Shown here: in pieces, positions 53,263 through 61,960 of the stretch | How positions within the stretch are numbered: position 1 is the first letter of the stretch | Layout of the letters: each line of letters starts with the position of its first letter | Assembly (NCBI GenBank): GCA_020638285.1 | Contig: JACKIV010000001.1 | Coordinates: 248,001-312,000 of the forward strand | Direction: 5' to 3' | Length of the DNA: 64,000 nt | DNA from: Rhodospirillales bacterium | GTDB lineage: Bacteria; Pseudomonadota; Alphaproteobacteria; Micavibrionales; Micavibrionaceae | Notes under the pieces: generated by a model | What the model was told of the DNA's origin: nothing | The model's input: the letters and a program-made list of their open reading frames with translations, nothing else | Database searches by the model: none | Made by a program: the position numbers and the translations under genes

Positions 53263-53832
53263 TTGAGCGCGGAAACGAAAGCATCCGGCACTTTGGCCAA
53301 CCGTTATGCGTGCGCCCTGCTGGATCTGGCGCAAACGCAAGGCGTTCTGCCTGTTGTCGAATCCGACCTGAAATCCCTGTCCGCCATGATAAAGGACTCT
53401 GCCGATTTGCGGACTTTGGTTCACGGCGGCGGGTTTGGACGCGGGATGGTGTCTCCGGTGGTTCTGGCTATCTCTCGCAAGGCCGGGTTTCATGCGCTTA
53501 CGATCGGTTTTCTGGGGACTTTGGTTGAGAACGGGCGGTTTCGGGATCTTCCCGTCATTTTGGACGCCTTTGCGCGTGAGAGTGCCCGGCGTCAGGGGAG
53601 CGTGGAAGCGCGAGTTGAAACGGCCTGGCCGCTTTCGATGGGGCAGACCCGTACACTTAAAGACACGATTGGCCAGCGTCTGGGCGCAAAAGACGTGGTT
53701 TTGAATGTGTCCGTCAATCGGGAACTGATCGGCGGCATGATTGTGACGGTCGGGTCGCGCCGGATTGATGCATCGGTGTCTTCGCGCCTCGAACGGCTTG
53801 GCCGGGCGATGCGGGCCGGGGCGCAGGTTTAA
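53263..53832 (+). CDS. atpH: ATP synthase F1 subunit delta
   Basis: The delta subunit links F1 to the peripheral stalk. The 189-residue protein has ANRYACALLDLAQTQGVL at the N-terminus and the C-terminal family pattern NVSVNRELIGGMIVTVGSRRIDASV. The frame is open to 53047, but TTG at 53263 is chosen because GGAGG lies 6 bases upstream and similarity begins there. It is the first gene of the F1 cluster. Confidence 0.92.
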   Translation: MSAETKASGTLANRYACALLDLAQTQGVLPVVESDLKSLSAMIKDSADLRTLVHGGGFGRGMVSPVVLAISRKAGFHALTIGFLGTLVENGRFRDLPVILDAFARESARRQGSVEARVETAWPLSMGQTRTLKDTIGQRLGAKDVVLNVSVNRELIGGMIVTVGSRRIDASVSSRLERLGRAMRAGAQV

Positions 53833-53909
53833 GGGTTGCGATGTAAGGCTTAAGAGTCTTCTCGATAAAAATATTTTGGGGCTATCAAGACGTCTGAAGG
53901 GAAAAAAGA

Positions 53910-55460
53910 ATGGACATTCGCGCCGCAGAAATCTCGGATATCATCCGCAAGCAGATCGCCAATTTCGATGCGCAGGCCGATATCGCCGAAATCGGTCAGG
54001 TTTTGTCTGTTGGGGACGGGGTGGCCCGCGTGTACGGGCTGGATCAGGTTCGTGCCGGGGAAATGGTTGAGTTTCCCGGCGGGATTAAAGGGATGGCCCT
54101 GAACCTGGAACTCGACAATGTCGGGATCGTGATTTTCGGGGATGACCGCGATATCAAGGAAGGCGATATTGTGCGCCGGACCGGGGAGATCGTGGAAGTG
54201 CCTGTGGGCAAGGAGCTTCTGGGCCGTGTTGTGGACGCGCTGGGTAACCCGATTGACGGCAAAGGGCCCCTTAAAAACAAGGAAAGCAGCCGGATCGAAG
54301 TCAAGGCGCCGGGGATTATTCCACGCAAATCCGTGCATGAGCCGATGCAGTCCGGCCTTAAAGCTATTGATGCGCTGGTGCCGGTTGGCCGGGGGCAGCG
54401 GGAGTTGATTATCGGGGACCGCCAGACCGGTAAAACGGCGGTGGCGATCGATGCCATTATCAATCAAAAAACCGTTAATGCCGACAAGGACGAGAAAAAA
54501 CACCTTTACTGCGTCTATGTGGCGATCGGACAAAAACGCTCGACCGTGGCACAACTGGTGAAGGAACTGGAAGAGCAGGGCGCCATGGAATATTCCGTGG
54601 TGGTGGCTGCAACTGCTTCCGATCCTGCGCCGATGCAGTTTCTGGCGCCTTATTGCGGGGCGTCTATTGGAGAGTGGTTCCTGAATAACGGTCTGCATTC
54701 TTTGATTATTTATGACGATTTGTCCAAGCAGGCGGTGGCGTATCGCCAGATGTCCTTGCTTTTGCGGCGTCCGCCGGGCCGGGAAGCCTATCCGGGTGAC
54801 GTGTTTTACATTCACTCCCGCCTTTTGGAACGGGCGTGTAAATTGGGAGAAGGTCGTGGCAGCGGGTCGATGACGGCGTTGCCGATTATTGAAACGCAGG
54901 CCGGGGACGTGTCTGCCTACATTCCGACAAACGTGATTTCGATTACGGACGGCCAGATCTTCCTGGAAACGGACCTGTTCTTTAAAGGGATTCGTCCGGC
55001 CATCAATGTGGGGCTGTCTGTGTCACGGGTGGGGTCTTCCGCGCAGATCAAGGCCATGAAACAGGTGGCGGGGTCTATCAAACTGGAACTTGCGCAATAT
55101 CGCGAGATGGAAGCCTTCGCGCAGTTTGCGTCGGATCTTGACGCCTCGACGCAGAAATTGCTGGCGCGCGGCGCCCGCCTGACCCAGCTTTTGAAGCAGC
55201 CGCAGTTCTCTCCTTTGGCGGTGGAAGAGCAGGTCTTTGTGATTTTTGCCGGGACGCGCGGTTTTCTGGACAAGGTGCCGGTCGATCAGGTCAGTGCGTT
55301 CGAGGGGCGCATGCTGGCGGATCTGCGCGCCAGTTACGCCGACATTCTGGCCGATATCCGCGAGAAAAAGGCGCTGGACGAGTCGATTGAAGGACGTTTG
55401 AGCGCGTTTCTGAAGTCCTTTGCCGATAACTTCGTTCCGGATGCGAAAAAGGTTGCGTAA
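53910..55460 (+). CDS. atpA: ATP synthase F1 subunit alpha
   Basis: The non-catalytic nucleotide-binding subunit of F1. The 516-residue length is typical. It has the Walker A GDRQTGKTAVAID (about 170-182), the PAYCGASIGEWF region as APYCGASIGEWF, the family signature PAINVGLSVSRVGSSAQ, and the regulatory Arg region. GAAGGGAAAA precedes the ATG. It lies 77 bases after atpH. Confidence 0.98.
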   Translation: MDIRAAEISDIIRKQIANFDAQADIAEIGQVLSVGDGVARVYGLDQVRAGEMVEFPGGIKGMALNLELDNVGIVIFGDDRDIKEGDIVRRTGEIVEVPVGKELLGRVVDALGNPIDGKGPLKNKESSRIEVKAPGIIPRKSVHEPMQSGLKAIDALVPVGRGQRELIIGDRQTGKTAVAIDAIINQKTVNADKDEKKHLYCVYVAIGQKRSTVAQLVKELEEQGAMEYSVVVAATASDPAPMQFLAPYCGASIGEWFLNNGLHSLIIYDDLSKQAVAYRQMSLLLRRPPGREAYPGDVFYIHSRLLERACKLGEGRGSGSMTALPIIETQAGDVSAYIPTNVISITDGQIFLETDLFFKGIRPAINVGLSVSRVGSSAQIKAMKQVAGSIKLELAQYREMEAFAQFASDLDASTQKLLARGARLTQLLKQPQFSPLAVEEQVFVIFAGTRGFLDKVPVDQVSAFEGRMLADLRASYADILADIREKKALDESIEGRLSAFLKSFADNFVPDAKKVA

Positions 55461-55495
55461 CTCTTTAGCTTTTATTCAAGGAAAGGAATCTGATT

Positions 55496-55810
55496 ATGGG
55501 GTATAAGCATTTAAGATCTCCTAGGAAATCCGCTATAAAAACGGCATGGCCATGCGTGGCCCTCGCAAATTTCGACTCATCAAAGCATGTAGTCGCCGCA
55601 CAGTCTCCGGCGGCACTCGCACGCGCCTTTGGGGATGTGTGTGTCCGGGAGAGACCTGATTATGAAGGGGGGAATCCTCTTCGCAAGGTTTCTGTTTTCA
55701 CGCACTCTGGAGAGGGGCTTCATTTGAAGAACGGAATGTGGACCACGGATGGAGGGTACATGGTCCTCTCTGTCATGGCGGTGAAAGTCATTCGGGAATT
55801 GAGGATTTAG
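55496..55810 (+). CDS. Unknown small protein inside the atp cluster (between atpA and atpG), 104 aa
   Basis: The ATG at 55496 has AAGGAAAGGAA upstream and is 35 bases after atpA; atpG starts 8 bases after its stop. The product is basic at the N-terminus, contains a central hydrophilic stretch (CVRERPDYEGGNPLRKV) and no membrane segment. No family recognised. It seems to be translated as part of the operon. Nothing in the sequence shows a function in ATP synthase. Confidence 0.6.
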   Translation: MGYKHLRSPRKSAIKTAWPCVALANFDSSKHVVAAQSPAALARAFGDVCVRERPDYEGGNPLRKVSVFTHSGEGLHLKNGMWTTDGGYMVLSVMAVKVIRELRI

Positions 55811-55818
55811 GACACTGA

Positions 55819-56718
55819 ATGCCCAGTCTGAAAGAATACCGCAACCGCATTGCCTCCGTGAAATCGACGAGGAAAATCACCTCGGCGATGAAGATGGTCG
55901 CGGCGAGCAAACTGAAAAAGGCTCAAGGGGCTGCCGAGGCCGCGCAGCCCTATGCACGCGGCATGGCCGAGATGATGGCGCGTGTCGCGGCGGGCGTGAC
56001 GCTTGGTCCGTCGAGTCCCAGACTCCTGATTGGTACGGGGTCGGAACAACGTCACCTTTTGGTTGTCATGACGGCAGACCGGGGTCTGTGCGGGGGCTTT
56101 AATGGAAATGTGGTGCGCCTTGCCCGCCAGACGGTCCGAAGCCTTCAGGCGCAGGGGCGCGAAGTCAAAATCATCTGTGCGGGGCGTAAGGCGCGGGATT
56201 TACTGCGCCGGGATTTCGGGTCGCTGATCGTGCGTTCTTTTACGGATCTTTCCGGCAAGGACGGGGTTGGATTTACGCAGGCGGCGCAAATCTCCGACGA
56301 GGTTCTGACCCGGTTCGAAGACGGCGAATTCGATGTCTGCACCCTTGTGTCCAACCGATTCTACGGTGTTCTGAAACAGGTTCCCGAGGCCGCGCGTCTG
56401 ATTCCGTTTTCCCTTCCGGCGGCAAACGATCCCGCATCGGGAAAGGACAGCGCCGGCATTCCCGTGGTCTACGATTTTGAACCGGATCGCGAGACCATTC
56501 TGGCGGCGCTTTTGCCCCGGAATATCTCAACCCAGATTTACCGGGCGCTGCTCGACAGCGCGGCGGGCGAGCAGGCGGCGCGCATGACCGCCATGGACAA
56601 TGCCACGCGCAACGCGGGCGATATGATTAATCGGCTGTCCATTCAATACAACCGCGCGCGGCAGGCCTTTATCACACGGGAACTGATCGAGATTATTTCC
56701 GGCGCGGAGGCGGTGTAG
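55819..56718 (+). CDS. atpG: ATP synthase F1 subunit gamma
   Basis: The gamma subunit is the rotor shaft. The 299-residue protein has the N-terminal coiled-coil (KEYRNRIASVKSTRKITSAMKMVAASKL) and the C-terminal signature (RMTAMDNATRNAGDMINRL, QAFITRELIEIISGAEAV), and the DRGLCGGFN core. It starts after a short gap from the inserted small gene and is followed one base after its stop by another unknown gene. Confidence 0.97.
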   Translation: MPSLKEYRNRIASVKSTRKITSAMKMVAASKLKKAQGAAEAAQPYARGMAEMMARVAAGVTLGPSSPRLLIGTGSEQRHLLVVMTADRGLCGGFNGNVVRLARQTVRSLQAQGREVKIICAGRKARDLLRRDFGSLIVRSFTDLSGKDGVGFTQAAQISDEVLTRFEDGEFDVCTLVSNRFYGVLKQVPEAARLIPFSLPAANDPASGKDSAGIPVVYDFEPDRETILAALLPRNISTQIYRALLDSAAGEQAARMTAMDNATRNAGDMINRLSIQYNRARQAFITRELIEIISGAEAV

Positions 56719-56719
56719 C

Positions 56720-57397
56720 ATGTCCCATATTTCAGACTTGAGACGGGCTTTTTATCTGGCCATGCCCTGTGCCTTTGGCAAGGATATCTGGAAGGATCTT
56801 GGCGTTATCAAGGCGCTGGAACAGCACATGCCTGCTACGGACGGTACCGCTTTTTCGCAGGCGTTTTCGTCTGTCATGGGGAGCGTGGAGGAATTTTTTT
56901 CAGGAAACGACTATTGTCCCAGTGAAGAACTCCGTATCTGCCGGAGGTTGGGGCATCTGGATTCCGGGTTGGCCAAAGCGTTTGGAACGTGTGATCTGGA
57001 AGCGTTCCTTTCTCGTCGGGAAGCTTTTTTGGAGCAGGATGACAGGCGGGCAGAGCTTGAGGAAGCATACAGGCTTGGTGTAGAAGACGTGGCCTTTCGG
57101 GCCAATGACCCCCAGATTGAGGAGCCTGCTCGGGACAGGGCGATTCGCGCCGGGGTTCATCTGGTTTTGCTCGCGCATGAGGATCAGGCAAGGCTGGACG
57201 GGCGACCGAACGAGGTGATCGTGGCTGGAAAACTGGCGAATATCATGGCCGTGACGGAAGGGATGCAGTCCGGCTGGCTGACACGCAAAATTGTCTATGA
57301 TGGCTTGAAAGTCGCGGCGGATGAATGCGCAGGGCTGAACGGAAAAACCATCGCGGCGGGAATTGAAAACGAGTTTTTATTACGAGGAATGGCCTAG
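56720..57397 (+). CDS. Unknown 225-aa protein between atpG and atpD
   Basis: The product is soluble, mostly helical and mildly acidic. There are no signal peptide, membrane or cofactor motifs, and no family is recognised. Features include FFSGNDYCPSEEL (about 60-72), a charged helix EDVAFRANDPQIEEPARDRAIRAG (about 122-146) and GWLTRKIVYDGLKVAADECAGL near the C-terminus. The ATG at 56720 lies 1 base after the atpG stop and its ribosome site falls inside atpG, so it is coupled. The atpD start is 31 bases after its stop. Its position between two core subunits is unusual. Confidence 0.7.
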   Translation: MSHISDLRRAFYLAMPCAFGKDIWKDLGVIKALEQHMPATDGTAFSQAFSSVMGSVEEFFSGNDYCPSEELRICRRLGHLDSGLAKAFGTCDLEAFLSRREAFLEQDDRRAELEEAYRLGVEDVAFRANDPQIEEPARDRAIRAGVHLVLLAHEDQARLDGRPNEVIVAGKLANIMAVTEGMQSGWLTRKIVYDGLKVAADECAGLNGKTIAAGIENEFLLRGMA

Positions 57398-57428
57398 CCG
57401 TTCAAAACAAAATTCAAGGAGCGAAAAA

Positions 57429-58850
57429 ATGTCAAACGGTCGGATCATTCAGGTGCTTGGCGCAGTCGTGGACGTACAGTTCCCGCATGGGCATGTCCCG
57501 GCGGTACTTAATGCGCTGCGCACGGAAAACGAAGGCAAACCGCTGATCTTTGAAGTGGCCCAGCATCTGGGTGAAAATACCGTGCGCTGTATCGCCATGG
57601 ACTCGACCGAAGGCCTCGTGCGCGGGGCCGAAGTCACCGATACAGGCGCGCCGATTTCCGTTCCCGTAGGGCCGCAGACGTTGGGCCGCATCACCGATGT
57701 GATCGGCAATGTGATTGACGAAGGGCCGGAGATCAAATCCGCCGAGCGCTGGGCCATTCACCGTCCCGCCCCGTCCTTTGTGGACCAGTCGACAGAGACG
57801 GAGCAGCTTGTCACCGGGATCAAGGTCGTAGACCTGCTGTGCCCCTATGCCAAGGGTGGAAAAATCGGCCTGTTCGGCGGCGCGGGCGTGGGAAAAACCG
57901 TGACGATTATGGAGCTTATCAACAACATCGCCAAGGAGCATGGCGGTGTGTCGGTCTTTGCGGGCGTGGGCGAGCGAACCCGCGAGGGCAACGATCTGTA
58001 TCATGAAATGCTCGAATCCGGCGTCATCAAGAAGCATGGCGGCGAAGGGTCCAAGGCCGCGCTGGTCTATGGCCAGATGAACGAGCCGCCGGGCGCGCGG
58101 GCGCGGGTGGCTCTGTCGGGTCTGACCATGGCCGAATATTTCCGGGATGTGGAAGGTCAGGACGTTTTGTTCTTCATGGACAATGTGTTCCGCTTTACGC
58201 AAGCGGGGGCCGAGGTTTCGGCGTTGCTCGGGCGCATCCCGTCGGCGGTGGGGTATCAGCCGACTCTGGCCACCGACATGGGCGCGTTGCAGGAGCGGAT
58301 TACGTCCACCAACAAAGGCTCGATTACATCGGTTCAGGCCGTGTACGTCCCGGCGGACGATTTGACCGACCCGGCCCCGGCCACGACGTTTGCGCACCTT
58401 GACGCCACGACGGTCTTGAGCCGCCAGATTGCCGAGCTCGGGATTTATCCGGCGGTGGATCCGCTCGATTCGACATCGCGGATTCTGGACCCGCGCATCG
58501 TGGGCGAGGACCATTACAACACGGCCACAGCGGTGCAAAAAACGCTTCAGACGTACAAGGCCCTGCAGGACATCATCGCGATTCTGGGGATGGACGAATT
58601 GTCCGAGGACGACAAACTCACCGTTTCGCGCGCGCGGAAAATCCAGCGGTTCCTGTCCCAGCCTTTCCACGTTGCCGAGGTCTTCACGGGAAGCCCCGGC
58701 GTGTTCGTGCAAAAGGCCGACACCATCAAGGGGTTCCGGGGCATCGTGGACGGCGCCTATGACCACCTGCCCGAAAGCGCATTCTATATGGTCGGCACGA
58801 TCGAACAGGCGGTTGAAAAAGCCCGAAAAATGGCGCTTGAGGCGGCGTAA
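57429..58850 (+). CDS. atpD: ATP synthase F1 subunit beta
   Basis: The catalytic subunit. The 473 residues have the Walker A GGAGVGKTVTIMELI (about 150-164), GERTREGNDLYHEM with the catalytic Glu, ALVYGQMNEPPGARARVALSGLT, and the Walker B/DELSEED-type MDELSEDDKLTV near the C-terminus. FFMDNVFRFTQAGAEVSALLGR varies slightly from the usual. The ATG at 57429 has AAGGAG about 8 bases upstream, preferred to an upstream in-frame start. Confidence 0.98.
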   Translation: MSNGRIIQVLGAVVDVQFPHGHVPAVLNALRTENEGKPLIFEVAQHLGENTVRCIAMDSTEGLVRGAEVTDTGAPISVPVGPQTLGRITDVIGNVIDEGPEIKSAERWAIHRPAPSFVDQSTETEQLVTGIKVVDLLCPYAKGGKIGLFGGAGVGKTVTIMELINNIAKEHGGVSVFAGVGERTREGNDLYHEMLESGVIKKHGGEGSKAALVYGQMNEPPGARARVALSGLTMAEYFRDVEGQDVLFFMDNVFRFTQAGAEVSALLGRIPSAVGYQPTLATDMGALQERITSTNKGSITSVQAVYVPADDLTDPAPATTFAHLDATTVLSRQIAELGIYPAVDPLDSTSRILDPRIVGEDHYNTATAVQKTLQTYKALQDIIAILGMDELSEDDKLTVSRARKIQRFLSQPFHVAEVFTGSPGVFVQKADTIKGFRGIVDGAYDHLPESAFYMVGTIEQAVEKARKMALEAA

Positions 58851-59276
58851 TGCCACGCCGTCATCCCCGCGCAGGCGGGGACCGGGTGGAGGTGGCTTTT
58901 GAACTACAGAGAACGCAGAGTGCGCAGAGAAGATAAAAACGCAGGTAGTGACACATCAGATGGGAATTTCAGATTGGTACAGAATGAAAAAACAACCTTG
59001 ATCTTTTGTTTTCTGGAGGTTTTTATCTGTCTCCGATGGCGCCGCAGTATGGTCCTTTGAATTGAACCTTGTACAGAATGGAGAGTCCGGTTTTTCACCA
59101 CGAAGGCGCAAAGAATGTGATAAAAAACAAAAACTTCGTGTCTTTGAGACTCCGTGGTTCAAAATCAGGAGGACCACAAAATCTGTATGATTTTTAACTC
59201 AAACAACTATAACTCTGTTTATCTCTGTGGGCTCTGTAGTAAAAACGAAACATGGAAAGCATCAAGGAACCTGACA
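58851..59276. other. Repeat-filled spacer splitting atpD from atpC
   Basis: This 426-base stretch has no convincing gene. It begins with a REP-like hairpin, CCCCGC (58865-58870) with GCGGGG (58875-58880), contains a tract with CTACAGAGAACGCAGAG, and holds the second copy of the dispersed repeat (59051-59213). AtpD and atpC are normally only a few to a few tens of bases apart. Confidence 0.7.
59051..59213 (-). repeat. Dispersed ~165-bp repeat, copy 2 (inverted)
   Basis: It is the near-exact reverse complement of 12572-12737. The two differ at scattered bases, with small length changes in the A/T-rich run near CTTCGTG. It lies inside the atpD-atpC spacer. Confidence 0.8.
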
Positions 59277-59702
59277 ATGGCGGCGAATGAAACGACACAC
59301 AAAACCTTTTCCTTTGACCTGATTTCCCCCGAACGGCGGGTGATGTCCACGCCTGCGCGGGCCGTGACGGTGCCGGGCGAGGCCGGGGAATTCGGCGTTC
59401 TTTCCGGTCACATGGCGTTGCTCTCTGACTTGCGTCCCGGCGTGGTTTTCGTGGAGGTCGAGGGCGAATCCGCGCCGCGCCGGATTTTCATCACCGGAGG
59501 CTTTGCCGACGTCACCCCCGACCATTGCGCCATTCTGGCCGAGGAGGCCATTCCTGTTGAGATGCTCGATGGCGCGGCAATTGATGCGGCCTTAAACGAT
59601 CTGGCCGAAGACCTGACCCTCGCCAGGGACGACGCCTCCCGCGCGCGGATCGTGGCCAGAATTGAGATTGAACGCGCTCGTTTGAATGCGGTGCAGGCAT
59701 GA
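59277..59702 (+). CDS. atpC: ATP synthase F1 subunit epsilon
   Basis: Epsilon regulates F1 and couples rotor to c-ring. The 141-residue protein has the N-terminal beta barrel (FDLISPERRV, GEFGVLSGHMALLSDLRPG, RIFITGGFADVTPDHCAILAE) and a C-terminal helical hairpin with a long acidic stretch. The ATG at 59277 with AAGGA 9 bases upstream gives the right start. It follows the repeat-filled spacer. Confidence 0.95.
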   Translation: MAANETTHKTFSFDLISPERRVMSTPARAVTVPGEAGEFGVLSGHMALLSDLRPGVVFVEVEGESAPRRIFITGGFADVTPDHCAILAEEAIPVEMLDGAAIDAALNDLAEDLTLARDDASRARIVARIEIERARLNAVQA

Positions 59703-60448
59703 CACGTTATCTTTTGGGCATGGAGAGGCGCGGCGAGCCTTTTTGTATCCACAAGGGAATCATTGTCGATGTCCGGGATTATCGTGAGTCTTCCAGCGGC
59801 ACGATTTCCGGATCCCAGATCGTCGTTGATGGGCGTAAAATAAATCTGTCAACAATTCATGCGTCTATGGTGCCTTCGGAGGTCAAAGCCCAACTGGAAG
59901 GGGCGGGTGCCGCCCTGCCCAAGGCAAGCCATCCCGATTTTATCTCGGTTCCGGTTCCGGGCTCATCAAGGCAGGAGGTCATCATCGGCGTTCCGATGAT
60001 CGTAAAAATCGAGCCGATCATGGAAAACGGTCAGGTTCGTGGGACGAACATCTATCGCCATGCCAAGGCCGTGTCCGATCCCAAACCGATCATCACGTCT
60101 CTTGCGCCTTCTGCCGTGTATCAGAAACTCGGGATTCCCCTTCCGGGGATGTCCGGCCCGTCGCATTTCGTCTTTCTTCCCAATGTGGCCCACCCCAATC
60201 ATCCCGATTGTTACGCCACATCATTGATTTTGAAAATAAATCCGCATAAGGACTTTAACGGAAGCCTCATTGGCTCCACCTTGTTGCTCGATCAGGGCGG
60301 GTTGTCCCAGAAAAGCGCGATTGAACTCACTCAAAAGCCTCTGGAGGTATATCGGATGCTCGGCCTGTCGGTTCCAAGAGATGTCGCCCAGCATTATCGT
60401 CCCAAATCGGCATTGGCGAGTAATTTTCCGCTAACCCCCTGTCCCTGA
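59699..60448 (+). CDS. Unknown 249-aa protein overlapping atpC
   Basis: Its ATG overlaps the atpC stop (ATGA), so it is translated with it. The product begins MTRYLLGMERRGEPFCIHKG and has repeated beta-rich hydrophobic segments (SGSQIVVDGRKINLSTI, ISVPVPGSSRQEVIIGVPMI), no signal peptide and no membrane helix. A Pro/Gly-rich middle (LGIPLPGMSGPSHFVFLPN) and a Pro-rich C-terminus follow. No family recognised. The last 18 bases overlap, convergently, the glycosyltransferase gene. Confidence 0.7.
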   Translation: MTRYLLGMERRGEPFCIHKGIIVDVRDYRESSSGTISGSQIVVDGRKINLSTIHASMVPSEVKAQLEGAGAALPKASHPDFISVPVPGSSRQEVIIGVPMIVKIEPIMENGQVRGTNIYRHAKAVSDPKPIITSLAPSAVYQKLGIPLPGMSGPSHFVFLPNVAHPNHPDCYATSLILKINPHKDFNGSLIGSTLLLDQGGLSQKSAIELTQKPLEVYRMLGLSVPRDVAQHYRPKSALASNFPLTPCP

Positions 60449-61420
60449 TCGTTGTGTCGGGGCGGAAAAGCCCAGAGACTCCAGAAGCCGCGCGCACTCT
60501 CCTGCCACGGCTTCCACACTCAGGCTTGTCATCAGGCACGGTGCGGTTTCCGGGTCAAATCCCGGATAAGAGGTCAGTTGCGCACGAGTTTCAGGTGTGG
60601 AAACATAAGCTGCTTTTGGCCCCCAAGGGCGGTAAATCTCCGGCCATCCCGGCCCGAACAGCCCCACAGTGGGCGTGCCTGCGGCTGCCGCCATGTGCAT
60701 CAGACCGGAATCGTTGCCGATATACAGGGCGCAGCGCTCCAGACACGCCCCGGCCAGTGCGACATCTGTTTTTCCAATCAGATCAATACATAACTCCGGC
60801 GGCAGAGCCTCGCAGACCGGGCGGGCCAGATGGTCTTCGTCGGGCGCGGCAAACACGGCCACGCGGGCAAAGGGCAGTGGCCCGTCGGGGCGGATCAGGT
60901 CATAAACCAGATCAATAAAGCATCCCGGTGGCCATGTTTTCGCGGCCCAGTTCGAGGTCGGCCCGATCCCCAGAACCGGCCCGCCGGGGGGGATAAGGGC
61001 CTGGGCGCGCGCGCGCAGGTCTTCGGAAAGAAACAGACGCGGAGCGGGCGGCGGTGACAGACGCATGACTTGCGCATTTTGTTCAACTTTGTGGCGGGTG
61101 CGGTCGATCTGCCGCCCGTGAATAAAGCGGCGGCGGGCTGGAATCAGCCGCGAGACGATGGAGTTTCGCAGATCAACGACCATATCCCACTTTGTCCGGC
61201 GGGTCTGGCGCCATAAATCCATCCAGTGCCCGTTCCACGGGCGTTTCTTCAGAATGATGAGATTTTCCAGACCGGGAACGGACTCAAACAGGGGCGCAGG
61301 CAAAGCCCCGGAGACGATCGTCAGGTGCGCCTGCGGGTAGGTTCGCGCAATGTGGTCAATCAGGCCCAGAGATAAAATGGCGTCACCAATCCGGGTCGCC
61401 GTGATGAACAGAATCTTCAT
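60431..61420 (-). CDS. Family 9 glycosyltransferase (ADP-heptosyltransferase-like)
   Basis: The 329-residue protein has the GT9 pattern: the N-terminal MKILFITATRIGDAILSLGLID acceptor motif, and the C-terminal nucleotide-sugar site with NDSGLMHMAAAAGTPTVGLFGPGWPEIYRPWGP. Such enzymes add heptose to the lipopolysaccharide core at the inner face of the cytoplasmic membrane. The substrate is inferred only by family. It converges with the preceding gene with an 18-base overlap. Confidence 0.93.
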   Translation of the reverse strand: MKILFITATRIGDAILSLGLIDHIARTYPQAHLTIVSGALPAPLFESVPGLENLIILKKRPWNGHWMDLWRQTRRTKWDMVVDLRNSIVSRLIPARRRFIHGRQIDRTRHKVEQNAQVMRLSPPPAPRLFLSEDLRARAQALIPPGGPVLGIGPTSNWAAKTWPPGCFIDLVYDLIRPDGPLPFARVAVFAAPDEDHLARPVCEALPPELCIDLIGKTDVALAGACLERCALYIGNDSGLMHMAAAAGTPTVGLFGPGWPEIYRPWGPKAAYVSTPETRAQLTSYPGFDPETAPCLMTSLSVEAVAGECARLLESLGFSAPTQRSGTGG

Positions 61421-61650
61421 GGGACCAAGTTTAGGCTATTTTGCAAGGGGTTCCAACCGTTCTTTGATGTTCGGGTTTCACCTTTTTTTGAAATACCTCT
61501 TGCGTTCTTCTCTGTTTTGTGTAGAGTGCGAATTGTCCCGACTAATCCGGGTTCTTGACTCCGATCGAACAGCCTAGCTGACCATCGTCCGGGTTATGAA
61601 ACCGGGTGGGGCAGGTTTTTTGTTTTTTTTCGAACATCAGGAGTCAAAGC

Positions 61651-61875
61651 ATGGCCCAGCGTGGCAAAGTCAAGTGGTTCAACCCGACCAAGGGTTTCGG
61701 TTTTGTTACACCAGAAACCGGAGGCGCGGATGTATTCGTTCACATCAGTGCGGTCGAGCGCGCGGGCCTGAGCAGCCTGTATGAAAATCAGGTCGTCGAA
61801 TACGACATCACCGAAAACCCCAAGAATGGCAAGTCCTCGGCTTCCAATCTGAAGGTTGTCAAGGACGGCGCCTGA
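61651..61875 (+). CDS. Cold-shock domain protein
   Basis: A 74-residue CspA-type RNA/DNA-binding protein with RNP1 KGFGFVTPE and RNP2 VFVHISAVE. The ATG at 61651 follows AGGAG; an upstream in-frame ATG at 61606 is not used because it adds unrelated residues. The region 61421-61650 is a long leader with short hairpins and T-runs, in keeping with the structured 5' ends of csp mRNAs. A terminator follows. Confidence 0.95.
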   Translation: MAQRGKVKWFNPTKGFGFVTPETGGADVFVHISAVERAGLSSLYENQVVEYDITENPKNGKSSASNLKVVKDGA

Positions 61876-61913
61876 GATTTTTCTCACGCGTTTCCCTTTT
61901 CGGAAGAGGTTTC

Positions 61914-61943
61914 AAAAAGCCCACGGTTTTCCGTGGGCTTTTT
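61914..61943 (+). terminator. Terminator after the cold-shock gene
   Basis: AAAAAGCCCACGG (61914-61926) pairs with CCGTGGGCTTTTT (61931-61943) around TTTT. Its symmetry allows it to serve the convergent membrane-protein gene as well. Confidence 0.85.
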
Positions 61944-61960
61944 CCATGGCATGAACCACA

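Noticed and set aside
57432..58856. Minus-strand frame opposite atpD
   Set aside because: It mirrors atpD almost exactly and has no family signal.
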